From the NCBI RefSeq assembly GCF_015686655.1, contig NZ_JADPMP010000002.1, positions 124,001 to 188,000 on the forward strand: a stretch of 64,000 nucleotides of DNA, written 5' to 3'. Of the stretch, positions 1 through 7,879 are shown one piece after another. Under the pieces are notes generated by a model, which had not been told where the DNA came from, did not search any database, and worked only from the letters and a program-made list of their open reading frames with translations. Position numbers and translations under genes: made by a program. Position 1 is the first letter of the stretch; every line of letters starts with the position of its first letter. The stretch is from Pontibacter sp. FD36. GTDB taxonomy: Bacteria > Bacteroidota > Bacteroidia > Cytophagales > Hymenobacteraceae.

Positions 1-488
1 ACAGTTTCGCGTTGTACCTCAAATTTCTTCTGGGTTACGGCGTCGAGCAAGAAGCCCATGCGGTCAGCCTCTAGCCACAGGGCTGTTTCCAGCTGGTTGC
101 TTGGCACGGTCTCGAAATAGTTGGTGCGGTCGCGGTTGGTCGTACCGTTCAGGGTACCACCGGCGTCAGATACGATCTTGAAGTGCTCTTCATCGGCCAC
201 GTTGTCAGAGCCCTGGAACATCATGTGTTCAAAGAAGTGGGCGAAACCAGATTTGCCTACTTCTTCGCGGGCGGAGCCTACGTGGTAAGTTACGTCCACA
301 TGCACTACCGGATCGGAGTGATCTTCGTGCACGATCAGGGTCAGGCCATTGGCCAGTTTATACTTTTCGTAAGGTATAACCAGCTCATCGCTTTTCTTGG
401 TTACCTTTTCTACGAGTTTTGTCTGCGCCTCGGCTGCACTGACCACACTGGCCGTGAGCACGATACTCAAACCGATTTTCTGAAGCAT
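1..488 (-). CDS. M16 (insulinase/pitrilysin) family zinc peptidase, N-terminal part, cut by window edge
   Basis: This is the amino-terminal 162 residues of an M16 metallopeptidase whose 3' end lies outside the window. The start ATG is the complement of 486-488 and is followed by a signal peptide ending near AEAQT, so the protein is exported. The inverted zinc motif HxxEH is present as HFFEH at residues 84-88. The family's downstream zinc-ligand region is recognisable as ALWLEADRM. The stretch LNGTTNRDRTNYFETVP is typical of bacterial periplasmic M16 enzymes, which degrade peptides and small unfolded proteins. In Bacteroidota such proteins often occur as pairs or as roughly 950-residue two-unit forms; which applies here cannot be seen. 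The family call is very secure, the substrate unknown. Confidence 0.93.
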   Translation of the reverse strand, partial: MLQKIGLSIVLTASVVSAAEAQTKLVEKVTKKSDELVIPYEKYKLANGLTLIVHEDHSDPVVHVDVTYHVGSAREEVGKSGFAHFFEHMMFQGSDNVADEEHFKIVSDAGGTLNGTTNRDRTNYFETVPSNQLETALWLEADRMGFLLDAVTQKKFEVQRET

Positions 489-509
489 ATTAGTCTTTTT
501 AGGTGAACG

Positions 510-532
510 ATTGGTCTTATGTTAGGACCAAT
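510..532. repeat. Short perfect palindrome in the leader of the M16 gene
   Basis: ATTGGTC at 510-516 is matched by GACCAAT at 526-532 with a 9-nt loop, about 20 nt upstream of the M16 start codon. It could be a regulator half-site pair or a leader hairpin. Nothing else in the sequence distinguishes the two. Confidence 0.35.
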
Positions 533-577
533 ATAACACATAAAGGTTTAATGCTATAGAAAAATATAGACGAACGC

Positions 578-988
578 CTATTTTGTCTCGGCAAACACTT
601 GCTTAGCGAACATAACAGACACAGCCAGAGTCAAAAGCGCGACTACCAGCATGGCCGTAGTGAGCAGAAAAGCCATACCTGCCGTTTGGGTGGAGTTAGG
701 CTCCGGGGCTTCCTGTACCATCTCAAGCAGGCGGATAAAATAGGTGCCGGATCGCCATCCGAGTAGCAACGTCAGCAGACCAGCCTCACCAGTACCCAGC
801 AAAAAAGCCCAGCGCTGACGGCGGTTCAGAAAGTGCCCGGCCACCAGCGCCAGCAAACCACCGGCTATACCTGTGATCAGCGCAGTCCGGGCCTGCTCGC
901 CAGCCACGTCTACGGCCACAGCGCCACAGCCCAGCATGAACACGCCAAAGAAGGCGTAGAGGTAAGAGATCTGTTTATGTATGGTCAT
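578..988 (-). CDS. Small four-helix membrane protein, TMEM14-like
   Basis: This 136-residue protein is almost entirely hydrophobic, with about four predicted transmembrane segments (roughly residues 9-28, 36-53, 62-80 and 105-128). The glycine/alanine-rich middle, GIAGGLLALVAGHFLNRR, resembles TMEM14-type (Tmemb_14) proteins, a poorly characterised family. The match is by eye and needs a profile search. A good -7 element lies upstream at 1009-1016 on the same strand, so the gene is probably transcribed alone, divergently from topoisomerase IB. Function unknown. Confidence 0.7.
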   Translation of the reverse strand: MTIHKQISYLYAFFGVFMLGCGAVAVDVAGEQARTALITGIAGGLLALVAGHFLNRRQRWAFLLGTGEAGLLTLLLGWRSGTYFIRLLEMVQEAPEPNSTQTAGMAFLLTTAMLVVALLTLAVSVMFAKQVFAETK

Positions 989-1008
989 GGGTATATCATT
1001 ATCCGAGG

Positions 1009-1016
1009 CAAATATA
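1009..1016 (-). promoter_or_regulatory. Bacteroidota-type -7 promoter element
   Basis: On the minus strand this reads TATATTTG, a perfect match to the Bacteroidota -7 consensus TAnnTTTG, 20 nt upstream of the start of the small membrane protein. No clear TTG -33 element is seen at the usual distance. Confidence 0.55.
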
Positions 1017-1097
1017 AGGGTAAATGTTGAGGAGGTATAAGTAAAAGCTGTTGCACGGTCTGTAAGGCGAATAACTTTTGCACAAGTTTAAAGTATT

Positions 1098-2195
1098 ATG
1101 GGCAGGAGGCGCCTAATGCCTCAGCAGATGACTAAGAAAGAACTACACAATTTATATAAAGACCCGGCTCTCTCGGCAGAGTGGGCGGGGCTGCGCTATA
1201 CCTCTGACGAAAAGCCGGGCATCACCCGCAAAAAAGCCGGTACCGGTTTCTATTACCTCAATAACAAGGGAGAGAAAGTAACAGATGAAAAAACACTTGA
1301 GCGCATCAAAAAACTGGTAATACCACCAGCCTGGACTGAAGTCTGGATTGCCACCACACCCCGCGGACATTTGCAGGCGACCGGCCGTGATGATAAGGGC
1401 CGGAAGCAGTACATCTATCATCCGGAGTGGCAAACAGCCCGCAACCTGACTAAATTTGGTCGTATGATCACGTTTGGCAAGTCAATGCCAGCCCTACGTC
1501 AACAGGTGCAGCAGGACATTCAATCCCGCAAGCTGGACAAGCGTAAGGTGACAGCGTTGGTGGTGTCGATCATGGATAATGCGCTCATCCGGATCGGGAA
1601 CCGTGCCTACGCCAAGTCCAACAAGTCTTACGGCCTCACCACACTGCGCGACCGGCACGTGACCTTTAATGGCAGTACTGTCACTTTTTCGTTTGTGGGC
1701 AAGAAAGGGGTGGAGCAGAAGATTGATCTGAAAGACCGGCGTCTGGCGCAGTTGGTGAAGAAGTGCAAGGATATTCCGGGCTACGATCTTTTTCAATATT
1801 ACGACGAAGACGGGGAGCGGCAAACACTTGAGTCCGGCGACGTGAACGAATACCTGCGAGACGTGACCGCACACGATTTTACGGCAAAGGATTTCAGGAC
1901 CTGGGGTGGCACCGTGCGTATGGTGGAGTGCTTGGAGCGGGTGATTGAGGAGGACCCGGAGATCGACAAGGAGAAGGGTATAAAAGAGGCCGTGAAAGAA
2001 GTGGCGAAGGGCTTGGGAAACACACCGACTGTTTGCAGCAAATACTATATCCATCCAGAGGTTGTCAATCTCTTTCGGGAGGACAAGCTAATGGGCTTCC
2101 TCAAAAAGCATGATCCTACAAAATCCAAAGTCCAACACCTCAGCAGCATGGAAGAGTTTGTGCTGAAAATGCTCGAGAAGAGTTTGAAAGTTTAG
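1098..2195 (+). CDS. DNA topoisomerase IB (poxvirus/bacterial type)
   Basis: This 365-residue type IB topoisomerase relaxes supercoils by cutting one strand through a 3'-phosphotyrosine. The N-terminal domain covers about residues 20-110 and the catalytic domain follows. Catalytic features are visible: the arginine region LIRIGNRAY, the block YGLTTLRDRHV, a further arginine in FRTWGG, and the nucleophile Tyr317 in SKYYIHP. Length is usual for the bacterial enzymes. Translation may start at the first ATG or at the second, seven codons later (MPQQMTKKEL); no Shine-Dalgarno decides. An imperfect -7 element (TAACTTTTG, 1072-1080) lies just upstream. The last codons and stop lie inside a G/A-rich repeat also found at two other gene ends in the window. 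Confidence 0.95.
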   Translation: MGRRRLMPQQMTKKELHNLYKDPALSAEWAGLRYTSDEKPGITRKKAGTGFYYLNNKGEKVTDEKTLERIKKLVIPPAWTEVWIATTPRGHLQATGRDDKGRKQYIYHPEWQTARNLTKFGRMITFGKSMPALRQQVQQDIQSRKLDKRKVTALVVSIMDNALIRIGNRAYAKSNKSYGLTTLRDRHVTFNGSTVTFSFVGKKGVEQKIDLKDRRLAQLVKKCKDIPGYDLFQYYDEDGERQTLESGDVNEYLRDVTAHDFTAKDFRTWGGTVRMVECLERVIEEDPEIDKEKGIKEAVKEVAKGLGNTPTVCSKYYIHPEVVNLFREDKLMGFLKKHDPTKSKVQHLSSMEEFVLKMLEKSLKV

Positions 2196-2446
2196 GAGTT
2201 GAAGAGTCGGGGCTTTTAGTTTGTAGGAATAGTTTTTAGTCCAATTTTGCTGATTTAATGGGTAATAGTCCTTGTTTGCTATCTTGGCAGAAAGGAGAAA
2301 TTTGGATTTTTAACACAAAGGCAACTCTTCAGATTTCTCCCTTAGGTCGAAATGACACTGAAACGCCTAAGTTAATTCGATTGGATGATTGTCTGTTACA
2401 ACAGATATACACTCCTAAACTCTCAAACTCCCCAACTCTTAAACTT
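2181..2446. repeat. Gene-free region flanked by inverted copies of a G/A-rich 3'-end repeat
   Basis: The left copy (2181-2200) overlaps the 3' end of the topoisomerase gene. The right copy (2411-2429) is its reverse complement with one mismatch over 19 bases. The right side continues as a degenerate tandem of 8-9 nt units (core YAAACTCYY) up to 2446, directly at the stop of the minus-strand gene. Read in the sense direction, both gene ends therefore carry GAGTTTRRGAG-type sequence just after or across the stop codon. Between the arms I see no convincing gene: a 63-codon ORF at 2258-2449 runs into the repeat and resembles nothing I know. Confidence 0.6.
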
Positions 2447-4062
2447 TAATTTCCTTCCCGGTCGTAGGCGTGCACTCTCACGTCTCGGGTGGTGCGGTCT
2501 TTGGCTTCTGTACCGAAATCGATTTCGTTGCCGCGCTCGGTGTCGTAGACGTGGGTCATTTTGCGCCAACCTTTTACAGACGATCTGTCTGTGATTTCGT
2601 CTTCTCCTAATCCTCCGTATACTTCCACCAGTATACCTTCTGCTACACCGCCCTCCAACAAAAATTCGTCTTCTCCGTTAAGGCCGTGCAGCGTGATCTT
2701 TTCAGTCTCTTTTCTATAGAATATGCGCTGGTACAGCACTCTCTCAGGTATACCGTTTCGGGCAGGACGAATTAAGATGACTTCTGTGCGATCATCATCC
2801 AGCCGTTTAACATGAAACCTGTCGTTCTCATCTGTGCCGGCAATGGTCACATGGCTGGCAAGGATTTCGTACATTTCTTCGGCTACCTCCGGTAATTGAT
2901 CGCGGCGGTTTTTCAGGCTCTGGATGGTGCTTTCTCCCCTGAGGGCGAAAATGGGAGGTGGCAGATTTCTGACTGCTTTTTCGATGGTTTGATCTGTGAG
3001 CCTACGCTCTAAATCTTCTGCTATTGCTACCCAATCCGTGCGGGTAAGCTCATGGAGCAGGCGCTCATCTATAAACTCGGCATTGATCATCAGAGCTTTC
3101 ACATCTTTGATCTTGGACCCAAAAGAGTTGAACTTGCGGGCCATCAGTTTGCTGGTGGCGATAAAAGGTATAGCCCCGTCGTTCATTTTCAGGAATACCT
3201 GGTCGCGGTCTTTGGGTATGGGTTTATACCTGATATCCGCCGGTCCTTCCTGATAAGCCGCCCAATCCCACTGGCCCTTATGGCGGTCCCAGTCACCAAC
3301 TAGCACATCCAGCAGTCGGGCGCGGGCAAAGGCCTTCTGGTCGAAGTGGTGTGTGTTGGTTTCATAACGGTTGCGCAGGGCATCGTCAGAGCCTTCAAAA
3401 CCTGCCACGTCTCCGAACATACCCAGCGTGTCGGCTATACCTTCAAACTTCTCTTCGAGCATGTATACCTTGCCCTGCACCGCCCCGGCATGTTCTCCAA
3501 ACAAAGTATCATTGGTGGGTACATAGTAGAGGGTAGGGGATGTATGGTAGATCCCGGCGGCGCTGGCTAAGTCAGGTATGATCAGGGCACCGTAGGGAGT
3601 GGCAGAGGAGGTTTGATCGCGCAGTATATTGGTGACAAATGTGGGACGCCAGAACTTAGCCAGCACCAGCACCGGGTCTTTGTCGATGGAGCGGAAAGCG
3701 TAAATACGGCCGAGGCTGTCCTGAAGGTGAAAGCTGCTGGTCTGGTAGCCGCCCCCTTTTTTAATGACCTCCATCCCGCCGTTGACGCGTGACAGATCGA
3801 ACACGGGAAGTTTTACAGGAGTAGTCCAGCTGTCGCGATGGTGGCGACCCCAGAAGAGGCGGTGCAGCCAGCCGCGTTCGTAATGGCGACCTGCCACGAC
3901 CCATACGCTGTCAGTGCCAGCCGGGGGCAGATCATACTCTCCCGGCTGCACTAACGCGTCTTTTTGGTAAAAATCATTGTCGGCGCAACTGCTCAGCATT
4001 AGAGTAAGAAGCAGCAGGAGCGCCATTTTAAGGTATAGATGCTGCATAAGGTGTGAATTCAC
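2446..4062 (-). CDS. Lipoprotein with DRH kinase-like motif and glycine/aspartate-rich tail, function unknown
   Basis: This 538-residue protein starts with a lipoprotein signal: a hydrophobic stretch ending in LSSC, with Cys26 as the lipidated residue. Met6 is an equally good start. The central region carries GDWDRHKGQW (Asp257, Asp259, His261) followed by YKPIPKDRDQVF, an arrangement resembling the catalytic and metal-binding loops of atypical kinases (PI-kinase, HipA, Fam20-like). That resemblance is inference. The C-terminal third has GTDENDRF, GLNGEDEF and GLGEDEITD segments reminiscent of calcium-binding repeats. As I recall, related Bacteroidota proteins carry this module between a calcineurin-like phosphoesterase and an outer-membrane barrel, and neither is present here. 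Expected on the periplasmic or outer face of the envelope. Confidence 0.75.
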   Translation of the reverse strand: MNSHLMQHLYLKMALLLLLTLMLSSCADNDFYQKDALVQPGEYDLPPAGTDSVWVVAGRHYERGWLHRLFWGRHHRDSWTTPVKLPVFDLSRVNGGMEVIKKGGGYQTSSFHLQDSLGRIYAFRSIDKDPVLVLAKFWRPTFVTNILRDQTSSATPYGALIIPDLASAAGIYHTSPTLYYVPTNDTLFGEHAGAVQGKVYMLEEKFEGIADTLGMFGDVAGFEGSDDALRNRYETNTHHFDQKAFARARLLDVLVGDWDRHKGQWDWAAYQEGPADIRYKPIPKDRDQVFLKMNDGAIPFIATSKLMARKFNSFGSKIKDVKALMINAEFIDERLLHELTRTDWVAIAEDLERRLTDQTIEKAVRNLPPPIFALRGESTIQSLKNRRDQLPEVAEEMYEILASHVTIAGTDENDRFHVKRLDDDRTEVILIRPARNGIPERVLYQRIFYRKETEKITLHGLNGEDEFLLEGGVAEGILVEVYGGLGEDEITDRSSVKGWRKMTHVYDTERGNEIDFGTEAKDRTTRDVRVHAYDREGN

Positions 4063-4094
4063 TCTTTAAACGCAGCACCGTTACAAGGTTTTCG

Positions 4095-5744
4095 CTATTT
4101 TCGTTTTTGTCTGTAGTAGCTGATCAGACCGGCGGTGGAGCTGTCATGCTTAGCCTCCTTGTTGCCCAGTATTTCCTCTTCAATCGTACCGGCCAGTTGC
4201 TTACCCAGTTCCACACCCCACTGATCGAAGCTGTACACGTTCCAGATCACGCCTTGTACAAAGGTCTTGTGCTCGTACATGGCGATCAGGCTGCCAAGTG
4301 CGTACGGCGTGAGCAGGTCGAACATAATGGAGGTAGAAGGTTTGTTGCCTTCGAATACCTTGTGCGGCACCAGTTGCTCGAGATCTTCACCAGTCATACC
4401 TTTCTTTTCCAGCTCGGCACGTACTTCTTGCTCAGTTTTGCCTTTCATGAGGGCCTCGGTCTGGGCAAAGAAGTTGGAAAGCAGCATCGGGTGGTGCTCA
4501 CTAATCGGGTTGTGGCTGTTGACTGGAGCCAGGAAATCAGAAGGTATAAGAACCGTGCCCTGGTGGATCAATTGGAAGAAAGAGTGCTGTCCGTTGGTGC
4601 CAGCCGCACCCCAGATCACAGGCTGCGTCTGGAAGTTCACAAACTTACCGTTGCGCATGGCGGTCTTGCCGTTGCTTTCCATCTGTAGTTGCTGCAGGTA
4701 CTCTGGCAACAGGCGCAGGTACTGGTCGTAAGGCAGCACCGCATGTGATTGCGCTTCAAAGAAATTCGTGTACCAAACGCTCAGCAAAGCCATCAGCACG
4801 GGTATGTTCTGGCGCATCGGTGTATTTTTCAGGTGCTTGTCCATGGCTTCGGCACCACGGAGCAGTTCCTCGAACCTGTCATAGCCCAAGGCGCAGGCCA
4901 CCGACAAACCAATGGCCGACCAAAGCGAGAAACGTCCGCCCACCCAATCCCAGAAGCGGAAGGTGTTCTCAGGGGCAATGCCGAACTTAGAAACCGCCTC
5001 GGTGTTAGTGGAGAGCGCCACGAAGTGTTTGCTCACATGCGCTTCGTCCTTGGCGGTCTCCAAAAACCAGCTGCGAGCCGTATGGGCGTTGGCGATGGTT
5101 TCTTTCGTCGTAAACGTTTTGGAAGCGATGATGAAAAGTGTCGTCTCGGGGTCTACTTTGCGTAGCACCTCTGCAGCATCGGTGCCGTCCACATTAGAGA
5201 TGAAGTGTACCTCAATGTCCGGCTTCTGGTACTTCTTCAGCGCTTCTGTTACCATCTGGGGGCCTAAGTGAGAACCGCCTATACCTATATTCACCACATG
5301 CCGCACTTTTTTACCGGTATAGCCCGTCCACTCGCCGCTGTGCAGGCGGTCACAAAAGTCCTTCATCTGGCGCTGCACATCCCGCACTTCCTCCAGCACA
5401 TTTTCACCATCAACCAGCAGCTCCTGATCGGTGAAGTTTCGCAGGGCGGTATGCAGCACGGCGCGGCCCTCAGTGGCGTTGATCTTCTCGCCACGCAGCA
5501 TGCTTTCGATGGCGGTGGGCACCTTTGTTTCCTCAGCCAGCTGGGCAAGCAGGTCCAGCGTTTCTTCGGTAATGAGGTTTTTGGAGAAGTCATACAGTGT
5601 GCCGTCCACTTCAAAGGAAAACTTTTCGAAGCGCTGCGGATCAGCTTTAAACAGATCGCGCAGGTGCTGATCTTTTAGCTGGGCGAAGTGATCTTCCAGT
5701 TTTTTCCAGGCATCGGTGGTGGTCGGGTTATCGGTGTGTAGCAT
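4095..5744 (-). CDS. pgi: Glucose-6-phosphate isomerase
   Basis: This 549-residue enzyme interconverts glucose 6-phosphate and fructose 6-phosphate in the cytoplasm. Full family length is present, including the sugar-phosphate-binding segments [13 protein letters not shown] and [13 protein letters not shown], the PGI signature [14 protein letters not shown], and the C-terminal catalytic segments [12 protein letters not shown] and [14 protein letters not shown]. It lies close to, but on the opposite strand from, a GH65/HAD/PfkB sugar operon whose products feed into glucose 6-phosphate. No TAnnTTTG element is visible upstream. Confidence 0.98.
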   Translation of the reverse strand: MLHTDNPTTTDAWKKLEDHFAQLKDQHLRDLFKADPQRFEKFSFEVDGTLYDFSKNLITEETLDLLAQLAEETKVPTAIESMLRGEKINATEGRAVLHTALRNFTDQELLVDGENVLEEVRDVQRQMKDFCDRLHSGEWTGYTGKKVRHVVNIGIGGSHLGPQMVTEALKKYQKPDIEVHFISNVDGTDAAEVLRKVDPETTLFIIASKTFTTKETIANAHTARSWFLETAKDEAHVSKHFVALSTNTEAVSKFGIAPENTFRFWDWVGGRFSLWSAIGLSVACALGYDRFEELLRGAEAMDKHLKNTPMRQNIPVLMALLSVWYTNFFEAQSHAVLPYDQYLRLLPEYLQQLQMESNGKTAMRNGKFVNFQTQPVIWGAAGTNGQHSFFQLIHQGTVLIPSDFLAPVNSHNPISEHHPMLLSNFFAQTEALMKGKTEQEVRAELEKKGMTGEDLEQLVPHKVFEGNKPSTSIMFDLLTPYALGSLIAMYEHKTFVQGVIWNVYSFDQWGVELGKQLAGTIEEEILGNKEAKHDSSTAGLISYYRQKRK

Positions 5745-5970
5745 GTTTTATTTTGTATGATGGTTACGGCTGAAACTACTCTGAAAGCTCCTGCAAGGTT
5801 GTTTGAATGAGCAGGATTTAAGGCTTAAAGATACAGTATTTTGGGAGCTGGGCTCGCAATCGGCATCATTTAACTTGTAGCTGCGTAGGTTTAAGATTGA
5901 AAAGACTGATGCGGGGCTTTATAGTTTTCACACCAGGTTTATCTGAATTACACATTTTAACTTACAGATT

Positions 5971-6156
5971 ATGAAAGAGGAAAAGGATCAACCCATTGAT
6001 AAAAATTCCCCTAAAGCAAAGATACTGCGCGAGGATGACGGTAAAAGGACGCCGCCCACCCATGCGAAGTATGTAACCGGCGGACAGCATCTCTCGACCC
6101 GGCCGGAGCAGGGCCCGGACGTACCACCACATGAACGCACAGAAGGTATTCCGTAG
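5971..6156 (+). CDS. Small hydrophilic protein, hypothetical
   Basis: This 61-residue ORF encodes a charged, Pro/Lys/Glu-rich and probably disordered protein (MKEEKDQPIDKNSPK at the start, HERTEGIP at the end). It has no recognisable domain. In favour of being real are normal-looking codons, an isolated position in a region otherwise free of ORFs, and a strong inverted repeat just after the stop (6169-6233) that could end its transcript. Function unknown. It might be a stress-related small protein, but nothing in the sequence proves that. Confidence 0.45.
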   Translation: MKEEKDQPIDKNSPKAKILREDDGKRTPPTHAKYVTGGQHLSTRPEQGPDVPPHERTEGIP

Positions 6157-6168
6157 GGGGTAAAAATT

Positions 6169-6233
6169 CTGCCTGATCTGAATTGTTCACGTACCGGTTT
6201 CAGCTTGTCAATGGAGCAATTCAGTTCAGGCAG
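6169..6233. repeat. 20-bp imperfect inverted repeat (hairpin, 25-nt loop)
   Basis: The left arm at 6169-6188 and right arm at 6214-6233 match at 18 of 20 positions when one is reverse-complemented (CTGCCTGAWCTGAATTGYTC). It lies 13 nt after the small ORF and 47 nt before the HAD gene that opens the sugar operon. There is no U-run, so it may be a read-through hairpin, an operator for the operon, or a remnant of a small repeat element. Confidence 0.5.
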
Positions 6234-6279
6234 CTTATCACTTCCCTGGTATTCTTTCTTTTAAACTAACCAATGAATT

Positions 6280-7026
6280 ATGAGTACCCTCCAGCAATTA
6301 CTTCAGGACAAAAATATAAAAGCGCTGATTCTGGATCTCGATGGTGTCATTACACAAACAGCCCGGGTACATGCCCAAGCCTGGAAGCGAATGTTTGATT
6401 CGTACCTGAAACAGCGCGGCGAGAAAGAAGGAAAACGTTACGAACCCCTCGATATTGAAACCGACTACAGGGAACACATTGATGGCATCCCCCGCTACGA
6501 TGGGGTGCGCAATTTTCTGACCTCCCGCGGTATTACTTTACCGGAGGGCACACCAGAAGACGAAGAAGGCGATGAGACGATTGGAGGGCTTGGGAATCTG
6601 AAAAATATGTACTTTCAGGAATTGCTGAAGCAGGAAGGAGTGGATGTATATGAAGACACCATTGCCTGGCTGAAGCGACAGAAGCAACAAGGCATGCGGA
6701 CGGCTGTGATATCGGCGAGCAAAAACTGTGTGGATGTGCTCCATGCCGCAGGTATAGAGCGGCTTTTTGAAGAGCATGTGGATGGACTGCAGTCGGCTGA
6801 GCTGGGACTGAAAGGCAAACCGGCACCCGATATTTTTTTAGAGGCGGCCCGCCGGCTAGGTATAGCGCCCGAGGAGGCGGCTGTGTTTGAAGACGCCCGC
6901 AAAGGTGTAAAAGCTGGTAAAGCCGGTGGCTTTGCGCTGGTGGTAGGTATAGACCGTCACCACGATGCTGAAGGCCTGCAGGCAAATGGCGCTGATATTG
7001 TCATCAAAGAATTCCCCAAGGTATAA
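6280..7026 (+). CDS. HAD hydrolase, beta-phosphoglucomutase-like
   Basis: This 248-residue HAD-superfamily protein has the nucleophile/acid pair in LILDLDGVI (Asp19, Asp21), a helical cap (about residues 25-125), motif II as AVISASK, and motif IV as AVFEDARKGVKAG. It resembles the beta-phosphoglucomutase branch, which converts beta-glucose 1-phosphate to glucose 6-phosphate. That fits the GH65 phosphorylase two genes downstream, whose product is normally beta-glucose 1-phosphate. It is 31 nt upstream of otsB and clearly in the same operon. The three proteins in order match the domain order of mycobacterial OtsB1. A plain sugar phosphatase remains possible. Confidence 0.85.
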   Translation: MSTLQQLLQDKNIKALILDLDGVITQTARVHAQAWKRMFDSYLKQRGEKEGKRYEPLDIETDYREHIDGIPRYDGVRNFLTSRGITLPEGTPEDEEGDETIGGLGNLKNMYFQELLKQEGVDVYEDTIAWLKRQKQQGMRTAVISASKNCVDVLHAAGIERLFEEHVDGLQSAELGLKGKPAPDIFLEAARRLGIAPEEAAVFEDARKGVKAGKAGGFALVVGIDRHHDAEGLQANGADIVIKEFPKV

Positions 7027-7057
7027 ACCGCATTTTCGATATCCCTAATCCAACACT

Positions 7058-7879
7058 ATGATACAGAAACGTGAGGCCCACGAACTTCCCTCGGCCCTCA
7101 ACCAACTGAATGAACTCAAAGCACAGTTTCAGGGCAAAACGCCCGCAATATTCCTTGACTACGACGGCTGTCTGACACCCATTGTGCAGCGCCCTGAAAT
7201 GGCTGTTTTGTCCGGCGACATGCGGCAGGCCCTGCAGGAGCTGGCTACTGTCACGAAGGTAGCCGTGGTTAGCGGCCGCGACCGGCAGAATGTGGCGGAA
7301 CTCGTGCAGCTTGACAACTTGTACTTTGCCGGCTCGCACGGTTTTGATATAACTGGTCCGGGAGGTATGGCCTCAGAGCCGGGTGGAGCCAAAGCCGCTC
7401 TGTCCGCTCTTGACAAAGCGGATACCATGCTTCAGGAGAAGCTCAGACAAGTGGAAGGAAGTCAGGTCGAACGCAAGCGCTACGCCATAGCGGTGCACTA
7501 CCGAAACGTAGCCGACGATCAGGTAGAGATGGTGCGAAAAGCTGTGGATGAGGTGCTAGACTCCATGCCGGAGCTGAAAATTGGCTTAGGGAAAAAAATC
7601 TACGAACTCAAACCGAATATTGACTGGCACAAAGGAAAAGCGGTGATGTGGCTGATGGAGGAACTAGGCCTGAACAAGGGCAACTATATCCCGCTCTACA
7701 TTGGCGACGATATAACCGACGAGGATGCTTTTGCTGAGCTGCAGGGACAAGGTATAGGGATACTGGTAGGGGAGCATGATGACAAGACGGCTGCTACCTA
7801 CCGCCTGGAAAGTGTGGATGAAGTGCGTGTTTTTTTGGAAGACCTGACAGACTCTATCAAAAAGATAAATCATGGCTGA
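7058..7879 (+). CDS. otsB: Trehalose-phosphatase (OtsB family HAD)
   Basis: This 273-residue protein dephosphorylates trehalose 6-phosphate to trehalose. HAD motif I is IFLDYDGCLTP (Asp34, Asp36), motif II is VAVVSGRDR, the substrate segment GSHGFDITGPGG is present, and motif IV is YIGDDITDEDAF. Its stop codon overlaps the GH65 start by 8 nt, indicating translational coupling. No trehalose-6-phosphate synthase (otsA) is in the window, so the substrate must come from elsewhere or the true substrate differs. Confidence 0.93.
   Translation: MIQKREAHELPSALNQLNELKAQFQGKTPAIFLDYDGCLTPIVQRPEMAVLSGDMRQALQELATVTKVAVVSGRDRQNVAELVQLDNLYFAGSHGFDITGPGGMASEPGGAKAALSALDKADTMLQEKLRQVEGSQVERKRYAIAVHYRNVADDQVEMVRKAVDEVLDSMPELKIGLGKKIYELKPNIDWHKGKAVMWLMEELGLNKGNYIPLYIGDDITDEDAFAELQGQGIGILVGEHDDKTAATYRLESVDEVRVFLEDLTDSIKKINHG

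Noticed and set aside
183..506. 107-codon plus-strand ORF at the left edge
   Set aside because: It is antisense to the M16 peptidase, whose signal peptide, HFFEH motif and downstream family residues are unambiguous on the minus strand.
2258..2449. 63-codon ORF in the topoisomerase/lipoprotein gap
   Set aside because: It runs through the tandem 3'-end repeat, shows no domain or start signal, and ends over the neighbouring gene's stop.
4053..4688. 211-codon plus-strand ORF
   Set aside because: Antisense shadow of pgi; the minus-strand frame carries all PGI motifs.
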